This document shows, piece after piece, positions 1-8,824 of a DNA stretch of 64,000 bases (positions are counted from its first letter, which is position 1; each line of letters begins with the position of its first letter). Made by a program: the position numbers and the translations under genes. The stretch comes from JAZDOK01 sp043798715 (GTDB taxonomy: Bacteria > Vulcanimicrobiota > JAZDOK01), in contig JAZDOK010000100.1 in assembly GCA_043798715.1 (NCBI GenBank), forward strand, positions 124,001-188,000. The letters run 5' to 3'. The notes under the pieces were generated by a model. That model had not been told where the DNA came from and ran no database searches. It was given only the letters and a program-made list of their open reading frames with translations.

Positions 1-231
1 GCCCAAGCGTAATCCCCCACGGGTATGCCCATGGTCTTATTTAAGTTCTACATGTTTTGGAAAATTCCTGCTAAGTGGGGGGAAATTATGGAAAGCCTTG
101 AAAACATCAGTCTTTTTATCTTCTGTAGCCTTAATAATCCAAAGCTATATCGACATTTTGCTCTCACAGGAGGATTTTATACCCTTTTTCAATAATACTG
201 TCCTTATTCCAACCCGAGAAAAGGAGCTGCC

Positions 232-1926
232 ATGAAAACGACGATAATCTCTCTATTTATACTTCTCCTGGGAGCCTGCCTGTCTATTCCGGCTGGAGCA
301 GCCGTGAAGGTGAACCAGTCGGAAAAAGAATTCCAGGCTTTCCTTTCCACCTATGTTGCCAAGGTCCAGCCCCTCATGAAGAAAAGAGAACTAGCCTACT
401 GGGAAGCAACAGGCACAGGAAAAAAAGAGGCCTATTCCGCCTATGCCGAATACGAAGTAGAGTACAAGAAAATCCATTCCGACAAAAAGGACTTCGCCCT
501 CCTTAAGGACTTGAAGAAGTCCGGCAAGATCAAAGATTCCATCCTGGCCAGGGAACTAGTCCTGGTCTATAACAAATTCGCCCAGAACCAGGCGGATCCG
601 GCCCTTCTGGAAAAGATCGTCAAGCTTTCGACGCAAATAGAGAATCTTTTCAACACATCCCGCGGTACCTATCAGGGCAAAGCAGTCTCCGATAACGACC
701 TCCTCGACGTGCTGGGCAAAGAAAAAAATTCCGCCCTTCGTATGGAGGCCTGGAAGGCACAGAAATCAGTCGGCCTAAAGGTGGCCCCGCTTCTCATCAA
801 GCTGGTCAAGCTTCGCAACCAGGCGGCCCGGGACATTGGCTTTGCGAATTTCTACGAGATGCAGATGACCCTCGATGAGCAGAACGTCCAGGAAGTATTT
901 GCCATCTTCGACGAACTGGCCAGGGAGACGGATGTCCCCTTTAAAGCCATGAAAAAAACCATCGATATGAATCTGGCCGCCCGGTGGAAAACCACCCCGG
1001 ATAAGATGCGCCCCTGGCACTACCAGGACTTCTTTTTCCAGGAGGCCCCTGATCTGGGCGGAACGGATCTGGACGCCATTTTCGCCAAGCAGGACATCAA
1101 AAAGACGGTCTCCGGCTTTTATGACGGCATCAACCTCAACGTGGACAGCGTTCTCATGAAATCAGATCTATATGAGCGGAAGGGCAAATATCAACACGCC
1201 TACTGCATGGACCTGGATCGCAGGGGAGACGCACGGGTCATGTGCAACCTCAGAAACAATGCCTATTGGACGGGGACCCTGCTCCACGAACTTGGGCACA
1301 GCATTTATTCATTCTACCACGACCGGACCCTGCCCTTCCTCCTTCGGGATGCCGCCCACACCTTCACCACTGAGGCCGTCGCCCAGATGTTCGAAAGATG
1401 CGCCAGCAGCCCCGGGTGGCTGGTCCACGTGGCCGGAGCCCCTCCGGAGGAGATCAGGAAAATCAGGCCGCTTCTTAAAAAAATAGATCGCATGGGCCAG
1501 ATGGTCTTCTGCCGCTGGTCGGAGGTCATGGTGCACTTCGAGCGGGAACTCTACAGAGACCCCGACCAGAACTTGAACAAGCTCTGGTGGGACCTGGTGG
1601 AAAAATACCAGCTCGTAAGGCGCCCTGAAAAAAGAAACGCTCCCGACTGGGCCGCAAAAATCCACTTCACTACTTCCCCGGTGTACTATCACAATTACCT
1701 TCTGGGGCAGCTACTCGCCTCACAACTCGTCCACCGGATGAAGACGGCCGTTCTCTGGGAAAAGGAAGACGCCGAATTTTCATTCGTTGGTCATCCCGAG
1801 CTGGGTGCCTTCCTGACCAGCCAGGTTTTCTATCCGGGAGCCCGCTATCGCTGGAGCGAATTGATTAAGCGGGCCACCGGTGAGGATCTGACTCCCGACT
1901 ACTATGTCCGCGAATTCGTGCAGTAA
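232..1926 (+). CDS. Exported M2-family (ACE-like) zinc metallopeptidase
   Basis: Probable zinc peptidyl-dipeptidase acting outside the cytoplasm. The motif HELGH at residues 352-356 supplies two His zinc ligands and the catalytic Glu. Glu381 in the segment TTEA, 25 residues further on, fits the third ligand of the gluzincin clan. The 564-residue length matches single-domain M2 (angiotensin-converting-enzyme-like) proteins; family M3 oligopeptidases are the alternative. The first 24 residues are a signal sequence. LGAC ending at Cys16 could be a lipobox, but a later AxA-type cleavage site is also possible. AAGGAG lies 7 nt before the ATG. It stands alone, with no co-directional gene close by. 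Substrate unknown. Confidence 0.85.
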   Translation: MKTTIISLFILLLGACLSIPAGAAVKVNQSEKEFQAFLSTYVAKVQPLMKKRELAYWEATGTGKKEAYSAYAEYEVEYKKIHSDKKDFALLKDLKKSGKIKDSILARELVLVYNKFAQNQADPALLEKIVKLSTQIENLFNTSRGTYQGKAVSDNDLLDVLGKEKNSALRMEAWKAQKSVGLKVAPLLIKLVKLRNQAARDIGFANFYEMQMTLDEQNVQEVFAIFDELARETDVPFKAMKKTIDMNLAARWKTTPDKMRPWHYQDFFFQEAPDLGGTDLDAIFAKQDIKKTVSGFYDGINLNVDSVLMKSDLYERKGKYQHAYCMDLDRRGDARVMCNLRNNAYWTGTLLHELGHSIYSFYHDRTLPFLLRDAAHTFTTEAVAQMFERCASSPGWLVHVAGAPPEEIRKIRPLLKKIDRMGQMVFCRWSEVMVHFERELYRDPDQNLNKLWWDLVEKYQLVRRPEKRNAPDWAAKIHFTTSPVYYHNYLLGQLLASQLVHRMKTAVLWEKEDAEFSFVGHPELGAFLTSQVFYPGARYRWSELIKRATGEDLTPDYYVREFVQ

Positions 1927-1946
1927 GAAAGCTCATAAAAGTGGGG

Positions 1947-1972
1947 GGTGCGGGTAGAAAAAAGCCCGCACC
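1947..1972 (-). terminator. Hairpin between the peptidase gene and tRNA-Val
   Basis: GGTGCGGG (1947-1954) pairs perfectly with CCCGCACC (1965-1972) around a 10-nt A-rich loop. On the minus strand the stem is followed by a short TTTT about 9 nt later, so it may end the tRNA transcript. On the plus strand there is no U-tract. The call is weak. Confidence 0.35.
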
Positions 1973-2027
1973 TTCCGGGAAACCAAAACTTCTTCCGGAA
2001 AATACGGCGGCTTTCTAACCTTGAAAG

Positions 2028-2104
<77 letters not shown>

Positions 2105-2116
2105 GAACACAGGTAG

Positions 2117-2145
2117 ATTATAATAGCTGACATTATAAAAGTCAA
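2117..2145 (-). promoter_or_regulatory. Sigma70-type promoter of tRNA-Val
   Basis: On the minus strand TTGACT (2140-2145) and TATAAT (2117-2122) are separated by 17 bp. The predicted start falls a few bases before the mature tRNA 5' end at 2104. The elements sit just ahead of the first possible start codon of the rightward membrane-protein gene at 2149. Confidence 0.72.
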
Positions 2146-2148
2146 CAG

Positions 2149-4029
2149 ATGTTTCCGATTTGTGTTCCCGATTTGAGACTCCTGAACCGATTGATTATTG
2201 ACTGGTTTCACTGTTTTTTTGAAAGGGAATTTCATGTGGACGCCGAAAGCCTCCTGATGGGAAAGACGGCACCCATGCATCCCAAATTCAGTCCGCTTGC
2301 AATGGCAAGGCAGCTTAAGGCCCCGTTTTGGCTGGGTTTGGTTTTATTCCTCGGCTACCTTTCCCTGGGCTCCAATTTTTTTCCGACTCATTATGACTGG
2401 ACAACTCTCTTTACCTGCAGTACAGTTGAAAGGACTCTCCTCATCCCGGACCAGTTCCAGAGAAGCAATGGACTCGTAATCTCCCATATCTTTCAGACAC
2501 CCTTCTATTGCCATGTGGGAAAATGCCTGGCTTTCTTCAATTACCACGGTAGAATGCTTTTACCTCTCGAGCTGCTTAACCTCTTTTTTGCGTCTCTGGC
2601 CCTGCTTTTCTTTTATCTGACACTGCTGAAGCTTTCCATGGAACCGATTTCCGCATTTCTATCGAGCGCTTTTCTGGGTTTCGGTTATGGATTCTGGTAC
2701 TGGAGCGGCCAGACCTATGGCTACAACATCAGTTCTTTTTTTGTTTTTCTCTCGCTCTTTCTCTACCTGAGCTTCCCGGGCATAAAGGGAATCCTTCTGG
2801 CAGGCGTATCTTCCTCATTGGCAGTGGGTTTTGCCACACTTTCTTTCCCTTTTATCGGGATCATGCTTCTGCTGATCCTATGTAAACCGGTGGCTGTTCG
2901 TACGCGCTTCATTTTTGTTTTCGCTTATATCCTGACAATTTTTATCTCCTTTCAATTTTTCCTTTCATTCCTCATGGACTATTCTTTTTCACCGGATTTA
3001 ATTTATTTCTCAACGGCAAATCTTTTTAGAACAGCGCATGACGCTTTTTTAGATCTCAACCAGCAACTTTTTAGAAACGGACTGCTCCGTACTTTCAAAT
3101 GGAACTTCCTCCCGGGGTTGATGGAACTGTCCTGCCCGGAAGGAAGCATTATCTATGACCACTCTTTAGCCGCCATGCGCTTGAACGAAACCATGAATCG
3201 AACAATACTCGGGGCCATCCTGATGATTATTTTCCTCGGCCTGCTCTATTTCAAACGCCTCTGGGCTTTAAAGAAAGCGATTGTCCTTATTTTTTTGCCT
3301 TGGATTGTTTTTTTTGGTTTCTCCTTCATGCTTATTGACCCATTTAACAACTTCGTCAACATCACCTTCGCGGGCGTCATCTTTCTGATTTGCGCGGCCT
3401 GCACCGTTTCAAAAGTAAACCGCATTATCCTGACGGTGGCCCTCGGTATTCTTTTTTGGGGAAATTTCCATCAGGTCCTCACGGGGCACTCCCGGGATCC
3501 TGTTATGGTTGCTTCGGAAAATATCGCTGGAATTATCCATCAGGGGGACTATTACCTCATGAGACTGGATCCGGCCGACGCCGAGTGGGCCTTGATGTAT
3601 TACTATTTACTCGAAGGTTTGCCCATGGATGAAAAGGAAACGCAAGCTCTTTTCAACGGCTGTCTGACCGATAGCCTCGCCGATAAAATCAAGTACATTC
3701 TGGCGAAAGACAAATATGTTTTTTTCAACCTGACCCGATTCGAACGCAATATGCGTCTTCGCGGCTTTACAGTAGTTCCCGGGTGGTGGAAGTATCTGGG
3801 GAGTACCTTCGAAGTCTCGACGGCCTTTGTTTTTCCATATCATGATTCTTTCTTTAAACACGTACTGATTTGTCCGGTCACAAATCAATCTTCAACGCCT
3901 TATTCGGGCATTGCTCTTGAGGATCTCGTCAACAGAGGTGCCTTTGACAACGAGATCATCTACGAGACCTACCTGGCCATCCGCAGCCGCGGAGAGGGCG
4001 GAAAAGGTCTGAAAAACGAACAGAAGTAA
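2149..4029 (+). CDS. Multi-pass membrane protein, GT-C-like, unknown function
   Basis: An integral membrane protein with about ten hydrophobic helices, from roughly residue 59 to residue 440, then a soluble C-terminal part of about 180 residues. The layout resembles GT-C glycosyltransferases and related polyprenyl-sugar proteins, but no diagnostic catalytic motif is visible. Base composition is more AT-rich than the neighbours. The start is uncertain: the ATG at 2149 lies next to the divergent tRNA promoter and lacks a Shine-Dalgarno, and in-frame ATGs at 2257, 2275 and 2302 all precede the first membrane helix. No operon partner on this strand. Confidence 0.75.
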   Translation: MFPICVPDLRLLNRLIIDWFHCFFEREFHVDAESLLMGKTAPMHPKFSPLAMARQLKAPFWLGLVLFLGYLSLGSNFFPTHYDWTTLFTCSTVERTLLIPDQFQRSNGLVISHIFQTPFYCHVGKCLAFFNYHGRMLLPLELLNLFFASLALLFFYLTLLKLSMEPISAFLSSAFLGFGYGFWYWSGQTYGYNISSFFVFLSLFLYLSFPGIKGILLAGVSSSLAVGFATLSFPFIGIMLLLILCKPVAVRTRFIFVFAYILTIFISFQFFLSFLMDYSFSPDLIYFSTANLFRTAHDAFLDLNQQLFRNGLLRTFKWNFLPGLMELSCPEGSIIYDHSLAAMRLNETMNRTILGAILMIIFLGLLYFKRLWALKKAIVLIFLPWIVFFGFSFMLIDPFNNFVNITFAGVIFLICAACTVSKVNRIILTVALGILFWGNFHQVLTGHSRDPVMVASENIAGIIHQGDYYLMRLDPADAEWALMYYYLLEGLPMDEKETQALFNGCLTDSLADKIKYILAKDKYVFFNLTRFERNMRLRGFTVVPGWWKYLGSTFEVSTAFVFPYHDSFFKHVLICPVTNQSSTPYSGIALEDLVNRGAFDNEIIYETYLAIRSRGEGGKGLKNEQK

Positions 4030-4091
4030 TCACGAGACGGCGGGTGTCTCACCAGGAATACTGATAGCCTGAACGAGACCCGGGTTTTTCG

Positions 4092-4613
4092 CTATTTGAC
4101 CACTCCCTTGATGGGGAGGGTGGCTGGGGTTAAGATTTTACCTTTCTTCTTGAAAGCAAGGCCGTAAACATCATATTTCATCACATTCTTGAATTCTACG
4201 GGATTGAGATCGGAATAGAACGTGAGATTTCCGCGAGGAGTAGGCGTCAGATAGACATAGATGTCATTGGAGCCATCGAACGCGATCTCGAGGCCCTCTT
4301 TGGGCACGTTAATGGGGCCGTTGGAGAACCAGAAGATACCAGGGACCATTATACTGCGCGGCCCGTAAGGAATCGGATCCCCGTAAGTCTGCTTATTGGT
4401 CTTCATGGCGGGTGCCTTAAGAAGATATGACTGTCCCTGCTTCTTCAGGCTGAGGTCAGGCTGGCTCGCGTCAAGCTTGTCGATGTTTATTTTAGAAAAA
4501 CCCGGAAACGATAATGCATAAAGATGGGTTGAAGTTGCGAGTATTAAAACGAAGGCTCCCAGGAGTATGAGAACGAGCAGGCCGGCGGTTGAGCGTTTGA
4601 AGTTATGCGCCAT
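4092..4613 (-). CDS. Exported or membrane-anchored protein of unknown function
   Basis: A 173-residue protein with one N-terminal hydrophobic segment (about residues 10-30) that could be an anchor or uncleaved signal, then a soluble domain with no recognised motif. The start is the ATG at 4613. AAGGAG sits 9 nt upstream of it, whereas an alternative TTG three codons earlier touches that Shine-Dalgarno and is unlikely. It follows the SGNH-TPR gene on the same strand with about 98 bp between. It converges on the membrane-protein gene to its left. Family not recognised. Confidence 0.7.
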   Translation of the reverse strand: MAHNFKRSTAGLLVLILLGAFVLILATSTHLYALSFPGFSKINIDKLDASQPDLSLKKQGQSYLLKAPAMKTNKQTYGDPIPYGPRSIMVPGIFWFSNGPINVPKEGLEIAFDGSNDIYVYLTPTPRGNLTFYSDLNPVEFKNVMKYDVYGLAFKKKGKILTPATLPIKGVVK

Positions 4614-4711
4614 GACAGTCAACTCCTTTTAATGAAATAAGTTCTGGTTTATTCTACACTCTGTTATTTTCTCCTCCTCCGGGGAAAATCTGGTGATTTA
4701 TTGCTTCCGGA

Positions 4712-6421
4712 CTAGTTACTGTGCTTGACGGCCTTCAAGATGTCCCTAAGCCAGGAAAACCCAGGTTCTATTTTAATGAGAAATCGCCAGTCTTTCTCCG
4801 CCCTGAGATAGTCTTTCCTGGACAGGAAAGACCACCCCCGGTAGAAGTAGGGAAAAACCTGATCGCTCTGTATTTTAATCGATTCGTTGAAATATTTTTC
4901 AGCCAGAGCAGTTTTCCCCTTGCGCCTGAGCGCTTCCCCCATGAGCCAGAGAATTTGAGGCCATTTTTCATCAATTTCACGGGAAGTTGGATTTGTTCCT
5001 ATCATCTCGTATGTGAATTGCCTGGAGAGAAGGGCCTGGTCGGCCAGGGAGGGTTGAGCGGCAAAAGCCTTGCTGATGTAGTAAATGTAACATTCCGAGT
5101 AGTTTTTAAAAGGTCCTTGAAGAAGATTTAACGTTCCCATGCGTAAGGCATGATGGAACGTTCCGCTGGGTGATTCATTGAGGATTGGCTTCCGGGGGGC
5201 ATCGGCGTTGCTTTTCCATTCTCCGAGGGGAGCGAGGATTTCACAAGCATGCGTCTGGTTGAAATTTCGAATAGAATTAAAGGTTTCCTGAAAAACCCAG
5301 GGATTGAGTGAAAAATTCCAGTGACAGATGTCCATGAAAAAAAGATCCCCGGAATACCCTTGCGGGGCTGCCTCAGAGAACATTTTTTCAAGGTCCACGA
5401 GAGGAATGCTTTCCTGGCTCGCCAATTTTCTCGTCAAACGGTTCTTGAGGTGCGGGCACAGCCAATTTTCGTTCTCGACCTGGGGGCTGTACTGAAGAGC
5501 CCTGAAGGCGGCTTTCCTGGCCGAAGCGGGATTTCCTGCAGCGAGCAGACAGCGGCTCAGGGCATAGAAGATGTGAGGATTCCGGGCATATTCCTCGGTG
5601 CGGGCCATCTTTGTGAGAATTATTATGGCCTCGGGATATTTTTTTTCTTCCATGGCCCGGAGGGAAAGAAAGTATTCTTTTGAGAAAACAGGGTTAAGAT
5701 CTTCGGGAAACGGCATGGGGCATTCCAGGTTGACAGGCATGGTATAAAGGACCAGTGGAACCTTATTCGATTTACACATCCGGACGATATCCAGGAGGAT
5801 TTCCCTGTGATAAGTGAAGGAAGGGTCTTCCTTGCGGTACACTATATGATTCTTCATGTAATTCGGATCGAGCAGGCGGTAGACCCAGGTGTGCTCGTAA
5901 AGAAATCTGTTTAATCCGTTATGTATCACATAATCCCACCTGGCCGGGGGATTATTGCCGATAAGAAGGAGAATGAGGTCCGGCGAGGCGCGAAGAAGTA
6001 CTTCTTTCAGAATCGGCCGTATCTTGGTGATATCGTATCCGGACATGCCGCAGTTGATGATATTGAAGCTTTTCCCCGGGAGAGTCTTTTCGAGAAGATC
6101 CGGGTAGGTGGATTTGGAGCGACCGAAGCAGGCGGCCGTAGATTCGCCCAGGATGAAAATTCTTTTTGTTCCGGGTTCCTTGATGCACGAGAAAGTTTCC
6201 GGATCGGCGTCGGTTCTCTGAGAAACATAGATCCATTCGCCATTGGTCCCCCGGGTTTTTTTAAAGAAATCCCGGTCCCTTTCAAAATACCAGGAAAAAC
6301 CATCCTGTTCGAGTCGCTTTCGAAGATCACCATGGAGATTTCTGAGGATGATTTCCGTGATGAAGCTGCCCAGAAGGAGTCCCAGTAAAACGGTGCTGAC
6401 GAGAAAGACGATTTTTTTCAT
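4712..6421 (-). CDS. SGNH/GDSL-hydrolase-like protein with C-terminal TPR-like repeats
   Basis: A 569-residue protein with an N-terminal membrane segment (about residues 4-25), a central SGNH-hydrolase-like region and a C-terminal helical region with TPR-like signatures (for example ALAEKYFNESIKI). The segment ILGESTAA (about residue 90) matches block I with the nucleophile Ser, LLIGNN matches a later oxyanion block, and MDICHWN has the Asp-x-x-His pair expected for the end of the catalytic set. Such enzymes are usually esterases or acetylxylan/polysaccharide acyl esterases. Anchoring suggests action at the outer face of the membrane. Substrate unknown. Confidence 0.75.
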   Translation of the reverse strand: MKKIVFLVSTVLLGLLLGSFITEIILRNLHGDLRKRLEQDGFSWYFERDRDFFKKTRGTNGEWIYVSQRTDADPETFSCIKEPGTKRIFILGESTAACFGRSKSTYPDLLEKTLPGKSFNIINCGMSGYDITKIRPILKEVLLRASPDLILLLIGNNPPARWDYVIHNGLNRFLYEHTWVYRLLDPNYMKNHIVYRKEDPSFTYHREILLDIVRMCKSNKVPLVLYTMPVNLECPMPFPEDLNPVFSKEYFLSLRAMEEKKYPEAIIILTKMARTEEYARNPHIFYALSRCLLAAGNPASARKAAFRALQYSPQVENENWLCPHLKNRLTRKLASQESIPLVDLEKMFSEAAPQGYSGDLFFMDICHWNFSLNPWVFQETFNSIRNFNQTHACEILAPLGEWKSNADAPRKPILNESPSGTFHHALRMGTLNLLQGPFKNYSECYIYYISKAFAAQPSLADQALLSRQFTYEMIGTNPTSREIDEKWPQILWLMGEALRRKGKTALAEKYFNESIKIQSDQVFPYFYRGWSFLSRKDYLRAEKDWRFLIKIEPGFSWLRDILKAVKHSN

Positions 6422-6834
6422 AAATGAACCTGTGCATCAATTCTCTGCAGAAATTTTTTTTCCTTCCAGAACGGCATCCAGACAGGAATGTGTCTTAAAT
6501 CAGGCTTCGCCGCCGTTTTTTTTCTGAAAATAGGCCATTAGGACCAGGGAACAATCCTCCATTCTAAGTATATAATTTCCTCTTCCCCTGTGCGATAATC
6601 AAACCGTAGCCAATCGTGAAGGCTCATTCTGGGAAATGTATAGGGAATAGTAGTTTCGGCTGGTGCGGCGATGAACCACCCACCCTCCTCGCTGTGGCGG
6701 CCGATTTTCATTTCAAGACCGGCCTCATGCCAGGCCTTTGGGCCGGGTCACCGGTTCGGCGCCAACAGATCCGGCAGGAGCATCTCCAGGACGGATCCCG
6801 GAGCGGTTCGTCCGTGGGAATATCCGTTACCTCT
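6422..6834. other. 413-bp intergenic region
   Basis: This separates the U32-like gene (ending 6835) from the SGNH gene (starting 6421), both leftward. Its right edge, 6708 to about 6845, holds an open leftward frame with a Cys-rich stretch (CSCRIC) that could be a frame-shifted tail of the U32-like protein. The rest shows no gene. A promoter for the SGNH gene should lie here but no clear -35/-10 pair was found. Confidence 0.5.
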
Positions 6835-7689
6835 TCACCATGGAGGCGGCGCACCGCTCGCCGTCCCCTCGCCGGGGCTGAGCATCATGGGAACTTCAGG
6901 TTCGAAGATGAGACGATCGATTCCCAGTTCCTCAAGATTCGGCGGAAGCTGGGTGTTTTTGTAAAAAAAAGTATTCCCCTGAGCGATGATGGGATCTTTC
7001 ATCGCCTGGTTTCTGAAAAAGGTTCTGTAGTTGCGGCAGGACCGTTCACAGGTTTCCAGCACCTTGAAAACGGACAGTTCTTTCTCGTCGAGATTTCCGG
7101 CCTTGCAGAGGCGGGTGGTCGTGATATAGCCTATGGGATGATAAAGGGAGTTGGTCATCATGGGGGGGTCGCCGCCAAGGTCCATTTTCATCCCCTGAAG
7201 AAGATTGTCGAATTCCAGTCGCTTGACCCCCAGTTCAATCAGCAATTTTCTAACAGCGGGCACGGAGAGGCTGCAATCCTGGAAATTGAGCAGGGCCTCC
7301 GGTGTCATTTTATCCATGTAATGATGGATTCTGGGGTCCCTTTTCATTTTATGAGGAATTCTTCCCAGGGCGATATTTTGAAATTGATATTCACTGTGCA
7401 GCCAGTAGAGCACACCCCAGTCGTTCACGACAATTTCGGTCGCCGGCTCTTTCTCCCTGAGATAGTCAAAGAGAATCTCCAGCTTTTTCAGTCCCGTCTC
7501 GCTGACATAGGGGGTCACCAGGGTGAATTCCAGAGAATGATCCCGGGCGAAGGCAAGGGCCGTTCGGAGTTCCTCCCTGGTGGGAATCTGGTGCTGGCAG
7601 AACTCGATGCCGTAATACAGGCGGGAGTAGCCCGAGTCATCGGGTATTTTCAACTGGTCAGTTTGAACGGCAAAAAACGCTTTTTCCAT
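6835..7689 (-). CDS. Peptidase U32-family-like protein (second of a pair)
   Basis: A 284-residue protein with the look of the U32 (COG0826) family: TIM-barrel-like segments with VVNDWGVLYWL and LEFDNLL, and a Cys pair in CERSCRNY near the C-terminus. It lies 18 bp downstream of a canonical U32 gene, as in the paired UbiU/UbiV or YrrN/YrrO arrangements, where two related proteins work together. Several U32 members bind a 4Fe-4S cluster and take part in hydroxylation reactions, but the partner chemistry here is unknown. The C-terminus ends abruptly in a Pro-rich run. A plausible continuation exists in another frame (6708-6845), so a frameshift is possible. Confidence 0.75.
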   Translation of the reverse strand: MEKAFFAVQTDQLKIPDDSGYSRLYYGIEFCQHQIPTREELRTALAFARDHSLEFTLVTPYVSETGLKKLEILFDYLREKEPATEIVVNDWGVLYWLHSEYQFQNIALGRIPHKMKRDPRIHHYMDKMTPEALLNFQDCSLSVPAVRKLLIELGVKRLEFDNLLQGMKMDLGGDPPMMTNSLYHPIGYITTTRLCKAGNLDEKELSVFKVLETCERSCRNYRTFFRNQAMKDPIIAQGNTFFYKNTQLPPNLEELGIDRLIFEPEVPMMLSPGEGTASGAPPPW

Positions 7690-7707
7690 AACTCTCTTCT
7701 TTGATTC

Positions 7708-8724
7708 TCAGTCTTCGTGATTTCCCTTCATGGCGTAATAGCATACGGAGGAGCTGCATTGAAGCTCGAAGGTTTTCATGAAATATTTCTTCACTTCTCT
7801 GGTGAAATGGAATCTGTTCCCCTCAAAATAAATCAGCATATGTTTCGCACCGACGGCGGCCTTGAGGAACCGGAGCCGGCTTTGCACGTCCGGATCCTCT
7901 CGTCCCGGCAGTTTGAAATACTTGATTCCCGCCTTGACAAAACCGTACATGGCGCAAAAAGCGCAGAAAAATGGGGCCATCGTGGGCAGGCTGTACCTCT
8001 TTTCTACGATTTTCCGGCCGGATGAATTTTCTCCCCGCATTGCGGTAAAGTAATTATAATTCAGTAAACAGCCCACCGTCTCGGTGACTTTGCCATGCTG
8101 CCCCGGCCCATCATCGCAGAAATTGCCGATTCCGTGCTCAAAGGTGCACTGACCGTCGTCATTGATGCAGCGCTGGCCCAGGAGAAACACCTCAATCTCC
8201 GCCGGCGACTCTTTGAAAACATTGATGATTTCCGTTTCCGACATGTGGCGCGGGAGGATCACCCGTTTAACCTTCAATTCCTCGGCGAAAAAACGCACCG
8301 TATGGATGTTGAAGGCCGAGAGGGTGGTGCTGAGATGCACCCGGATGCCGGGATATTTGTCCCGCAACAGGAGCAGAAGGCCGACATCCGATACTATGAG
8401 CGCATCGGCGCGCGCTTCCAGAAAAGCCTCGATGCTCCTCTCCAGATAGGGATATTGCCTGGTGGTATAATAGAGTGAATTCAGGGTAAGGTGCAATTTA
8501 ACCCCTCGGGCGTGGACCCGCTTGACCGCTTCTTTAAACTCATCGAGGCTTTGGAGGTTGGCTATGGCGTAAGGGCGGCGGTTAACCACCAGGCCCTGTT
8601 CCGTCTCTTTCAGTTGAATTCCACAGTAGAGCTCGTTGGCGCCTGCGTCAATAAGGAGATCGACTTCCTTCAGGGAGGCCATTGGAGATACGATATTAAT
8701 TTCTCTGGGTTGATGCTCGATCAT
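7708..8724 (-). CDS. Peptidase U32 family protein
   Basis: A 338-residue member of the U32 (COG0826) family. It has the hallmark N-terminal strand GANELYCGIQ, then LHLTLNSLYY and DALIVSDVGLL. Cys residues lie in GQRCINDDGQCTFEHG and FFCAFCAMYGF, as expected for iron-sulfur-binding U32 proteins. The ATG at 8724 is chosen: AAGGAG is 9 nt upstream, and the promoter places transcription start downstream of the alternative start at 8745. It is first in an operon with the second U32-like gene. Whether it acts as a protease or as a hydroxylase or radical-chemistry accessory cannot be told. Confidence 0.88.
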   Translation of the reverse strand: MIEHQPREINIVSPMASLKEVDLLIDAGANELYCGIQLKETEQGLVVNRRPYAIANLQSLDEFKEAVKRVHARGVKLHLTLNSLYYTTRQYPYLERSIEAFLEARADALIVSDVGLLLLLRDKYPGIRVHLSTTLSAFNIHTVRFFAEELKVKRVILPRHMSETEIINVFKESPAEIEVFLLGQRCINDDGQCTFEHGIGNFCDDGPGQHGKVTETVGCLLNYNYFTAMRGENSSGRKIVEKRYSLPTMAPFFCAFCAMYGFVKAGIKYFKLPGREDPDVQSRLRFLKAAVGAKHMLIYFEGNRFHFTREVKKYFMKTFELQCSSSVCYYAMKGNHED

Positions 8725-8746
8725 GAACTTCCGCTCCTTGAACACA

Positions 8747-8776
8747 ATTATAACAGTAAAGTCTCCGGATTGACAA
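8747..8776 (-). promoter_or_regulatory. Promoter of the U32 gene pair
   Basis: On the minus strand TTGTCA (8771-8776) and TATAAT (8747-8752) are separated by 18 bp. The predicted start at about 8740 leaves a short leader before the ATG at 8724. The position supports the shorter start of the U32 gene. Confidence 0.7.
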
Positions 8777-8824
8777 GGGCTCTTCTATTCGGGCAGCTGC
8801 CGCCGACTTCGCCGACCGGAATTT

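Noticed and set aside
88..195. A 35-codon ORF behind GTGGGGGG
   Set aside because: Weak Shine-Dalgarno, no motif and no supporting context; kept out of the annotation.
4043..4088. Possible terminator between the convergent genes at 4029 and 4092
   Set aside because: GTCTC/GAGAC gives only five pairs around a long loop before TTTTT; too weak to list.
6616..7704. A 362-codon rightward ORF opposite the U32-like gene
   Set aside because: It is antisense to a gene with family signatures, has no Shine-Dalgarno and no recognisable domain; GC-rich DNA commonly leaves the opposite strand open.
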